The notes beneath the pieces are model-generated. The model did not search any database. It was given only the letters and a program-made list of their open reading frames with translations, and was not told where the DNA came from. The position numbers were made by a program, and so were the translations under genes. A DNA stretch of 28,202 nt from Planctomycetota bacterium (lineage in GTDB: Bacteria > Planctomycetota > PUPC01 > JACPCR01), in NCBI GenBank assembly GCA_030740295.1, contig JASLXP010001258.1:1-28202 (forward strand), read 5' to 3'. This document shows, piece after piece, positions 17,463 through 23,163 of this stretch; the first letter of the stretch is position 1, and each line of letters begins with the position of its first letter.

Positions 17463-17624
17463 ATGTATGTCGATTATAAACTGACCTGTGATGATGCTTT
17501 GACTTCCCGCCGCCTTAATCGCACCAGAAAGAAGCTCCGCTGTCTTGGTTGTGGCAGAGAGATGATGACTGACCGTTGCCACCGATTCTGCAGTAACTGT
17601 AAGAGACGCAACGAGCGCCAATAA
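17463..17624 (+). CDS. 53-residue zinc-ribbon protein
   Basis: A small basic protein with two Cys pairs, C-L-G-C and C-S-N-C (the second preceded by CHRF), in the pattern CxxC-N14-CxxC, framed by many Arg and Lys residues. Short proteins of this form (CLxCGRxF...NRxCxxC) occur in planctomycetes, other environmental bacteria and phages. Their role is unknown to me and they are presumed to bind nucleic acid. I chose the ATG at 17463 because GGAG lies 6 bases upstream. The same frame is open back to an ATG at 17292 (110 residues), but the extra N-terminal part is not protein-like and that start has no spaced Shine-Dalgarno. Confidence 0.6.
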   Translation: MYVDYKLTCDDALTSRRLNRTRKKLRCLGCGREMMTDRCHRFCSNCKRRNERQ

Positions 17625-17780
17625 TCGAATTGAGGCGGCTGTTTGCCTGGCGGCGTCCTGCTCCTTTTCAATTGATCTCCTCAAAGTTCACGGCCCTCCG
17701 GAAGGCATTCATGAGTCCGGCGACTCTGGGCCGAGCTGTCACCAGGGCCGATAGGGTCGTGAACTTTTCTTTTCTGTCAC

Positions 17781-17808
17781 TTTCCACTCGGGAAGTTTTC
17801 TGTATAGA
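17781..17808 (+). promoter_or_regulatory. Possible promoter for the creatininase-family gene
   Basis: TTTCCA, a 16-base spacer and TATAGA (five of six -10 matches) end 38 bases before the ATG at 17847. GGAAAGGA lies in between as the Shine-Dalgarno. Confidence 0.35.
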
Positions 17809-17846
17809 TAGGCCGGTCAGACCACCTGCGACAGGAAAGGAATCAC

Positions 17847-18779
17847 ATGAGCAAAGGCGACCCACACCGAGAAGAATCTGTAAGAGAAGTTCGCTGGGAA
17901 CGAATGTTTCCCGATGAGCTTGAAAAGGCATACGAAAAGTGTCCAGCGGTCTACCTGCCCTACGGGCTCTGCGAACCGCACGGACCGCAGAACGCCGTAG
18001 GACTGGACGCGCTCAAGGCACACGGTATCTGTTGCCGGACGGCCCGTGAACATGGCGGTATCGTGGCACCCCCGGATTACTGGCACATTCACGAAATCGG
18101 TGGATACGCCTCCTGGGCCCACAAAGCGGTCGGCCAGGTGCAACGCTCATGGATGACCTGCGTGCCTCCCTGGATCCACTTCAAACACATCTGCTATCAG
18201 GTCCGGCAGATCGATCAGCTCGGTTTTCATGCGGCCATCCTCCTGACAGGCCACTACGGGCCGAACTGGCAGGATCTGGTGAAGCTGATGGAGCTCATCC
18301 AGCCCTACGTCGGGGCACGCCTCTATGGGCTGCCGGACTTCCAGGCGAACCAGCCAGGATTCGATAACGATGGCAACAGCGGGGGAGACCACGCCGGGAG
18401 GGTAGAGACATCGTTGCTCTGGGCCGTCGAGCCCGATTGCGTGGATGTGTCACGGATGCCACCCGAGGACGAGCCCGGCCCCCACTTTGCCATGGGAGCC
18501 AACGCCTATGAATCAGACCGCCGGACTGGCCAACGAATGGTGGACGATGAGGTCCGCTGGCTGGGCCAAAAAGCGCGGGAACTGCTGAAAGAATTCGACC
18601 GCCTCAAGCCGGAACACCGCCTGACAACCTTCGAAGAGGTCGAGGTCATGTGGGACAAAGCGGTCAAGCCGCATCTTGGCGAATTCAAAACGATGTCAAA
18701 GGATTTCTGGGGCAGCGAACCAGTGCCGGAAGATTCGGTGTGGTTCAAGAATTCAGGGATGCCGGATGGGGTGGTCTAG
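17847..18779 (+). CDS. Creatininase-family metal-dependent amidohydrolase
   Basis: A 310-residue cytoplasmic protein of the creatininase family, metal enzymes that cut cyclic or linear amides. E43-P-H45-G-P and D54 fit the first metal ligands. G135-H136-Y-G is the conserved central glycine-histidine element. G180-D-H182-A-G-R-V-E187-T-S is the second metal/catalytic segment (usual form A-G-x-H-A-G-x-x-E-T). The family's usual LP-G in front of the Glu appears as LPYGLCE. Substrates in the family include creatinine, amino-lactams and intermediates of riboflavin-related pathways, and which one applies here is not visible. GGAAAGGA upstream of the ATG supports the start. It is the last gene before the tmRNA-end integration scar. 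Confidence 0.9.
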   Translation: MSKGDPHREESVREVRWERMFPDELEKAYEKCPAVYLPYGLCEPHGPQNAVGLDALKAHGICCRTAREHGGIVAPPDYWHIHEIGGYASWAHKAVGQVQRSWMTCVPPWIHFKHICYQVRQIDQLGFHAAILLTGHYGPNWQDLVKLMELIQPYVGARLYGLPDFQANQPGFDNDGNSGGDHAGRVETSLLWAVEPDCVDVSRMPPEDEPGPHFAMGANAYESDRRTGQRMVDDEVRWLGQKARELLKEFDRLKPEHRLTTFEEVEVMWDKAVKPHLGEFKTMSKDFWGSEPVPEDSVWFKNSGMPDGVV

Positions 18780-18905
18780 AATCTGATGTCTTGCCTTAGT
18801 CCGGACCTGAGAAATCCACGACGTCCCCGCGGTCCACAGACAGGAATCCTGAGGTGGATTCGGCATCTTCCCAGACTCCGTCCTGTTCGAACATCTGTAA
18901 ACACA

Positions 18906-18942
18906 GAAAAACCGCTTCCCCCGCATGAGCGAGAGAAGCGGT
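18906..18942 (-). terminator. Rho-independent terminator, the former tmRNA terminator
   Basis: On the minus strand, ACCGCTTC and GAAGCGGT form an 8-pair stem around a GC-rich 16-base loop, followed by TTTTT. It starts 6 bases after the CCA end of the tmRNA fragment, the position a genuine tmRNA terminator would take. It also faces the creatininase gene end. Confidence 0.75.
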
Positions 18943-18947
18943 CAAGA

Positions 18948-18973
18948 TGGTGGAGGCGGCGGGAATCGAACCG
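18948..18973 (-). other. Duplicated 3' end of tmRNA (ssrA), probable attachment site
   Basis: Read on the minus strand, the 26 bases are the T-loop, the 3' acceptor strand and the CCA end of a tmRNA (GGTTCGATTCCCGCC, then GCCTCCACCA). The T-stem does not close, because the bases 5' of the T-loop no longer pair with CCCGC, and no tRNA-like domain, tag reading frame or 5' acceptor strand can be found in the next 400 bases. It is therefore a fragment and not a working gene. Integrative elements that use ssrA leave such a duplicated 3' end (attL/attR), with the host terminator still attached. The element side would be to the right, and the intact ssrA is not in the window. A tRNA of similar end sequence is possible but less likely. 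Confidence 0.72.
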
Positions 18974-19085
18974 AGCCGCTGCATAAAAACGGGAGGCGCA
19001 CAAACAGCGCAGAATCGGCGCAAAAGTGCCACAGAATACAGTTCCAGCGATCCTCAAGTCAGCAATTCCAATGCGCTAAGTATGC

Positions 19086-19244
19086 ATGCACTCTCCAGGC
19101 ACATTTCAGGACAAATCTATTGCAGATTTATTGCAGATTTTGGCCGATGAGCCGTTGCCGAAGAAACTTGCGCCGGTCATCGGGAATCTGCAGGAGCATG
19201 AGCGGCGAATCATTGAAACTATCATCGAGGCACATAATGCCTGA
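19086..19244 (+). CDS. Doubtful 52-residue protein
   Basis: Frame MHSPGTF...EAHNA, ATG at 19086. The second half (PLPKKLAPVIGNLQEHERR, IIETIIEAHNA) has natural protein-like composition and would form a helix. There is no Shine-Dalgarno, and the first half overlaps the tandem 11-base repeat. It may be a real small gene, the 3' end of a lost gene, or chance. I do not recognise it. Confidence 0.28.
   Translation: MHSPGTFQDKSIADLLQILADEPLPKKLAPVIGNLQEHERRIIETIIEAHNA
19118..19139. repeat. Two tandem copies of an 11-base direct repeat
   Basis: TATTGCAGATT occurs at 19118-19128 and again at 19129-19139, about 145 bases inside the tmRNA-end scar. Tandem short repeats next to an attachment site can be recombinase arm sites, but two copies can also arise by slippage. 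Confidence 0.45.
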
Positions 19245-19423
19245 CGCCTTCTCAGAGCTTCTCAGAAGCCGTCCACGCAATCCTTACGTCATCAGCCACG
19301 TCGAGCGGAGAATCGCACCACAGGCTTCTCAGGAGGCTTCAGCGGTTCCTTCCTGGCCAAATCTGTTTTCTCAATAGCCGGTAAAGGTTGCCTAATGTGA
19401 GACAGACCGTGTTGTTTAACCGT

Positions 19424-20133
19424 GGAGAGTACGTCAGCCTGATGCGTGAGCCACTTACCAGCGTTTACTCGGCGGCAGACCATTGCTGTATCTACTCGGG
19501 ACCGATGTCCTTTCGGTTGCTCTCGGAGATCCTCCGGCAGACAAGGGCGTAACGGTGAACCATTTTCGGGAGGCCGTCGCACTGTTACGGGAACGGGCCG
19601 AGAACGCAGGCGTTGGCCATCCCTATGTTGTGGGCATGAATTCGGTTGGCATCTGGTCGGCGGTCTACATCGACAAAGCGGGATTGGACGCGGTATCCGC
19701 CTACCGTGCAGCGTTCGGCTCGACGAAAGAAGGCACACCGTATGCCCGGCTATGGCCCAACATCCGCAAGGGATTCCTGCAGAGCGACTGTGGCATGGGC
19801 AACAATCCAAAGCGGCAATTAGTCGTGCCGCTCATGAGCGGGGCCAGTCACCTTCCCCGTCACACGGTACTTCCAAATCGCTTCAGCCCAAAGCACTACC
19901 TGGAACCATCCCCGGGCGATTTCAAGAACCATGTACTGGCCGGTATGGATTGGGTCGCCAGGCACCCCTCGAACTGCGCGGCCAACAGCGTACTCATCTA
20001 CGCCTGGAACGAACATTCGGAAGGCGGCCGCATCTGTCCGACCATGGGCGCAGCCCCCGACTATATTCCCAACACGCGGCTCCTCGACGAGCTCGGCCAG
20101 GCGCTAAAGCAGTGGAAACCTGCGGCGCCGTAA
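19424..20133 (+). pseudogene. Remnant of a glycoside-hydrolase-like gene (GH99-like/glycoside-transferase group), frameshifted and 5' truncated
   Basis: From about 19450 one frame reads YQRLLGGRPLLYLLG and continues to NSVLIYAWNEHSEGGRICP, PNTRLLDELGQAL and a stop at 20133. This end motif, A-W-N-E-x-x-E-G-G, is typical of a large family of environmental GH99-like and DUF-type hydrolase proteins. Just upstream, a different frame reads GEYVSLMREP, which is what the family has before YQR (lmxxPxYQrVlgGRPLLYLL). The upstream part is therefore joined by a frameshift near 19450, and an in-frame TGA at 19447 interrupts the main frame. The N-terminal half of the usual protein is missing. An apparent TTG start at 19483 is an artefact of the decay. 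Motif-level recognition only. Confidence 0.72.
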
Positions 20134-20191
20134 GAGGGGCATTCCTCCAAACCCACTCCGGACTGGAGGCCAGAGCTACGCTGAAAGCTGA

Positions 20192-21091
20192 CTACTTGCG
20201 TGCGTCTGCTCTTTTCAGGAGTCCTTGCGCCTTCAACCAGGCGACACATCTCTGCTGCCAGGCTTTCCATTCAGCTCCCTTACCGCAACCAAGCCCGTGA
20301 GCTCCTTTCTCCAATTCAAAATACTCGACCGGGACGTTCTTTGATTTACACGCTGCGGCGAAGAGCGCGCTGTTCTCTGACGAGACCGCACGATCCAACT
20401 TTGAATGTGCCAGGAACGTAGGAGGCGTCTCAGTTGTGACCTGCTTTTCATTGGACAGCAATTCGATCAGTTCTTTGGAAGGTGATCTGCCGAGAAGGTT
20501 TGCTGCGCTCCCGCCGTGGCCCTTTGGCCCCATCGAGATGACCGGATAAATCAATAAGAGGAAGTCAGGACGACAGCTCACCTGGTCGATTGGATCCTTT
20601 GCCCTCGGATCGCCGGAATCGAAATGAGTCCCTACCGTCGCGGCCAGGTGCCCACCCGCAGAGAATCCCATCATTCCGATGCGACTTGGATTGATACCCA
20701 ATTGCTTCGCCCGTGAACGCACAATGCGTATCGCTCGCTGACCGTCCAGGAGCGGCGCGGGATGCCGGAAAGGTCTCACTCGGTATTTCAGTACGATGCC
20801 CGCAACACCATGCCCGTTGAGCCAACGGGCAATGTCGTGGCCTTCGTAAGACATCATTAGCCCTCCGTACCCGCCGCCCGGGCAGATCACGACGGCCGAC
20901 CCGTTGAATTTTCCCGCCGGAGGCAAATGGAAAGTGATTTCGGGCTTGCCGGCAAGACTGTTATCGGTAGTTCCTGGCGCGCGGCCCGGCCAGACGAGTT
21001 CATTCTTTGGCTCAGCCGCGCGTATCTCATTGGATCCCATCTTACCCCCCATTGCCATTAGCATAACTAAAGCGAAGTGTGATGTAGTCAT
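20192..21091 (-). CDS. Secreted alpha/beta-hydrolase esterase (acetyl-xylan/feruloyl esterase-like)
   Basis: A 299-residue BD-FAE/acetyl-xylan-esterase-like alpha/beta hydrolase with a weak signal peptide at the N-terminus (hydrophobic stretch FALVMLMAMGG, cut possible after IRAA). The oxyanion motif is CPGGGYGGLMM. The nucleophile elbow is GFSAGG, with serine in the middle. The acid is Asp in HSKLDRAVS, and the base is His in KGAHGLG near the C-terminus. The order Ser, Asp, His is intact, so the enzyme should work. It probably removes acetyl or feruloyl groups from plant or algal polysaccharides in the periplasm. It converges with the decayed hydrolase gene. The Gly, Lys and Ser content at the very N-terminus leaves the start less sure. 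Confidence 0.88.
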   Translation of the reverse strand: MTTSHFALVMLMAMGGKMGSNEIRAAEPKNELVWPGRAPGTTDNSLAGKPEITFHLPPAGKFNGSAVVICPGGGYGGLMMSYEGHDIARWLNGHGVAGIVLKYRVRPFRHPAPLLDGQRAIRIVRSRAKQLGINPSRIGMMGFSAGGHLAATVGTHFDSGDPRAKDPIDQVSCRPDFLLLIYPVISMGPKGHGGSAANLLGRSPSKELIELLSNEKQVTTETPPTFLAHSKLDRAVSSENSALFAAACKSKNVPVEYFELEKGAHGLGCGKGAEWKAWQQRCVAWLKAQGLLKRADARK

Positions 21092-21340
21092 TCTGAAATT
21101 CCTTGTTTTAGCCCGGCACTGAAGTATCCGGCGCGCAATCCAACATACCTGTTTGGTGGTGGACTCACTTCTTGAGTCCTAAGACGCTGCTCACGGAGTG
21201 AGCAGACTACCATAACCGCAACAGCTACGATGTAACTGCCGATAGACTATCAGTTCCTCTCTCTCCGCGTCCCCTGAAGAGTCACGCAACGGCAAACCTT
21301 CCACAGAACTACATGCTGGTAGCTTTTAGCTACGATTCAG
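21092..21340. other. Non-coding stretch with hairpins, downstream of the oldest ppdK copy
   Basis: No reading frame is convincing. It contains three short perfect hairpins: GGACTCA/TGAGTCC at 21161-21179, CTGCTCAC-GGA-GTGAGCAG at 21187-21205 and GTAGCT-TTT-AGCTAC at 21319-21333. The middle one has the same form as those next to the other two ppdK ends. Together with 21341-21520 it gives about 430 bases without an intact gene. Confidence 0.55.
21187..21205. repeat. REP-like hairpin with GGA loop
   Basis: Eight-base stem CTGCTCAC/GTGAGCAG with a GGA loop. The reverse complement starts TAGT-CTGCTCAC-TCC, matching the TAGT-stem-TCC form of the hairpins at 22898 and 25604. Confidence 0.55.
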
Positions 21341-21480
21341 CTATTCACCGTGAAGCTCTGCCTGCGCTGCGGCCAATCTGGCAATGGGCACTCTGAAGGG
21401 TGAGCAGCTAACGTAGTTCAACCCAACCTTCTGGCAGAAGTGGATCGATGTGGTTGCCGATGGGGGGCCGATGCCGCAAT
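21341..21480 (-). pseudogene. Copy C: old fragment of the 3' end of ppdK
   Basis: Read on the minus strand, the frame ends [20 protein letters not shown], then [12 protein letters not shown] and a TAG stop at 21341. The last 33 codons match the C-terminus of the full ppdK gene at the right of the window. I count 17 mismatches in the last 100 bases. Upstream of FCQK the homology fades into PPSATTSI, and no more of the gene is present. It sits immediately downstream of the DUF2293-type gene. The frame is still open to the stop, but there is no start codon or enzyme domain, so it is a relic. Confidence 0.85.
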
Positions 21481-21520
21481 GCCAAAGAATAACCCGGCGT
21501 GGAGCTGATTCGGGGATCTA

Positions 21521-22573
21521 CTACTCGCCCTGCCAACGCCTGAGAATCTCGTTCACCTCGTTGTGGATGCTCATTCTCGCCTCTTCGCGGGGCACACCTG
21601 ACATCAGCAGTTCGTCGTAATTAGTGTGCTGATGACGGATGTGCGCGATGACGGCCAGTTTGAACATGTCCCGCAGCAATTCCCTTGCTGCGGAGCTCCT
21701 GCCGACTCTCCCGCTGCCACGAACTGTGGTGTGATAAGCGATCGACTGAATCTCTTCGGCGGGACAGTTCGGATACCACACGGAGAGTGCATCTTCGACA
21801 TCCCTGGCATAGGCCTCGTCCTCTTGGGCGACCCGGGCTCGTCGCTCCTCACGCCTGGCAGCTCGCTGATCCGCATCCTTGATGCATTCTTCCTCAGCCT
21901 GGTTGACGGCTTCTTCGGTCACCAGCAATCCCTGTCGTTCATACCGGCCACGGCTGCGGCTGAACTCCACTACGACCGCGCAAAGTGAGCTGTATTTCCT
22001 CGATCGCCGAGTCAGCGCTGCATCCCCACTTGGCAGAAATAGCAGGTGGTCCATGTCTGCACACTCAAGACAGACCATGCCATCATCTTCCATGAGAAAG
22101 AACGTACCCTTGTACACCTTGGCTTTGCAGTGCACGCATTCGCGCTCCTTACGACTGGCCGAGATCATCACCACCAGATCAGGTTTCTTTTCAAGTTTCT
22201 TCTTTACCTTCTTCTCTGCTCCGGGTACAGCAAAACGCGAGGTGTAGAGCTGCTCCCGTTCTTCATCGTGTTCCCGGAAAACCCGAAGTGCTTTGGTGCC
22301 TCCTCTGGATGCCGCAACGTAGGGCGCGTTCATCGGCACAAGCCCCTTCTCCTGCACCCACTCAAGAAAGTGTTGAATGACCTGTGAATGCAGTTTTGGC
22401 CCGCCCTGGATCTGAACACCAAGATCCTTTTGCAGCCCTTTGAGCCACTGCCGATAAGAACTGTAGGCAAGCAGGTTCATCCCAACGAGAACTTCAAGCG
22501 GCCCGACAACCCTCTCCTCTTTCAGCCAGACTTCCGCGGCGTCACGGACTCGTTTTCGTACGTTCTTGGCCAT
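21521..22573 (-). CDS. Zinc-ribbon plus DUF2293 protein
   Basis: A 350-residue cytoplasmic protein, start at the ATG at 22573, where GAGGAA lies about 6 bases upstream. Longer readings to 22747 add 58 residues that do not look like protein. The N-terminal third is basic and helical. A four-cysteine zinc ribbon, CVHC at 146-149 and CLEC at 168-171, is followed by a long Arg/Glu-rich helix (about 215-255). The C-terminal domain (about 260-348) has SGRVGR, HIRHQHTNYDELL and REEARMSIHNEVNEIL, which I recognise as DUF2293, of unknown function. The gene is one of two cargoes lying between copies of the ppdK 3' end. Nucleic-acid binding is plausible from the ribbon but unproven. Confidence 0.85.
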   Translation of the reverse strand: MAKNVRKRVRDAAEVWLKEERVVGPLEVLVGMNLLAYSSYRQWLKGLQKDLGVQIQGGPKLHSQVIQHFLEWVQEKGLVPMNAPYVAASRGGTKALRVFREHDEEREQLYTSRFAVPGAEKKVKKKLEKKPDLVVMISASRKERECVHCKAKVYKGTFFLMEDDGMVCLECADMDHLLFLPSGDAALTRRSRKYSSLCAVVVEFSRSRGRYERQGLLVTEEAVNQAEEECIKDADQRAARREERRARVAQEDEAYARDVEDALSVWYPNCPAEEIQSIAYHTTVRGSGRVGRSSAARELLRDMFKLAVIAHIRHQHTNYDELLMSGVPREEARMSIHNEVNEILRRWQGE

Positions 22574-22849
22574 GATGTTCCTCGGTAATTGGTAATTATG
22601 AAGGCGATTCTGTGGGGCTATGTTGAATCCTGTCAGTCCACGGTCTGTCAAGACTTGCCCTCGAGTCGGACAATGGGTTGAGAACCAGACTACTAGAAGC
22701 CGCATGGACTGGAAGCAGCCGATTTCAGATTTGGATGTTGAAGGCACAGGAGTTCGAGCCTCATGTACCTACAACCTTTCTGAATGAAGAATGAGGAATG
22801 AGAGTGACGAAAGATCACATTCATCACTGCTCATCCAATTCCAACCATG
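22574..22849. other. Non-coding stretch upstream of the DUF2293-type gene
   Basis: About 275 bases without a convincing gene on either strand. It contains a perfect TTGACA on the minus strand (complement at 22665-22670) but no matching -10. An ATGAGGAATGAG segment near 22790 is similar to the inverted-repeat arms at 8439 and 8552. It ends at the terminator-like hairpin of ppdK copy B. Confidence 0.4.
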
Positions 22850-22882
22850 AAAAAAACCACAGTCCCTGTCGAGACTGGAGCT
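22850..22882 (-). terminator. Terminator of ppdK copy B
   Basis: On the minus strand, an imperfect hairpin (CCAGTCTC with GGGACTGTGG, small bulge) followed by a run of seven T. It is the counterpart of the ppdK terminator at 25555-25588. Sequence similarity between the two loci ends at its T-tract. Confidence 0.6.
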
Positions 22883-22897
22883 TTCGTTTTTCGTAGT

Positions 22898-22944
22898 GCA
22901 GTCACTCCGTGACTGCGATCAGATCTTGTCGCGGAGCGACAAGA
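22898..22944. repeat. Two REP-like hairpins downstream of ppdK copy B
   Basis: GCAGTCAC-TCC-GTGACTGC at 22898-22916 and TCTTGTCGC-GGA-GCGACAAGA at 22924-22944. Both stems are perfect and have 3-base loops. They lie between the stop of copy B and its terminator, as in the intact gene. Confidence 0.75.
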
Positions 22945-22948
22945 CCAC

Positions 22949-23110
22949 TTACTCGCCGTAGAGCGCGGCCTGGGCGGCGGCCAATCTAGCGATGGGCACT
23001 CTGAAGGGTGAGCAGCTCACGTAGTTCAGGCCGACTTTCTGGCAGAAGGCGATGCTGGAGGGGTCGCCTTGGCGCTCGCCGCGGATGTCCAATTTGATGT
23101 CCGCCGTCGC
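22949..23110 (-). pseudogene. Copy B: recent fragment of the 3' end of ppdK
   Basis: The minus-strand frame reads [20 protein letters not shown] and continues [16 protein letters not shown] to [11 protein letters not shown] and a TAA stop at 22949. In the last 120 bases I count six mismatches with the intact gene, and in the 60 bases after the stop only two. Further 5' the match drops: the catalytic CGEHGG of PPDK reads RGERQG, then homology stops near 23110. There is no start codon. It lies directly after the stop of the HEAT-repeat gene, as if that gene and its surroundings had been placed in front of the original ppdK end. Confidence 0.9.
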
Positions 23111-23163
23111 GACCAGGTTTGAAGCCTGACTTACTCAGAATTCCATTTCTGACACGTCAGGGT

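Larger units (their letters stand above)
18974..19423. other. Stretch with no confident gene, right of the tmRNA fragment
   Basis: About 450 bases hold only a doubtful 52-codon reading frame (19086-19244), two tandem copies of an 11-base direct repeat (19118-19139) and, near the end, text leading into a decayed glycoside-hydrolase gene. No integrase gene is found. A reading frame through the tmRNA end that begins MVEAAGIEP is the usual false ORF produced by such RNA ends. Confidence 0.5.

Noticed and set aside
17292..17624. 110-codon version of the zinc-ribbon gene
   Set aside because: The first 57 codons are not protein-like and the upstream G-run is too close to the ATG. The start at 17463 has a well-spaced GGAG.
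18780..18900. 32-codon minus-strand frame (MFEQDGVWEDAE...) between the terminator and the creatininase gene
   Set aside because: The composition is protein-like, but it is too short, lacks a Shine-Dalgarno and follows directly on a terminator.
18940..19340. Complete tmRNA on the minus strand
   Set aside because: The 3' end is exact, but there is no 5' acceptor strand, tag-peptide frame or closed T-stem in the next 400 bases, so only a fragment is called.
18925..19377. Plus-strand frames beginning MVEAAGIEP or MSERSG through the tmRNA end
   Set aside because: MVEAAGIEP-type products are well-known false ORFs from translating RNA 3' ends.
22725..22775. GAGTTCGAGCCTC resembling a tRNA T-arm
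   Set aside because: Only about three pairs form and no other arm is present.
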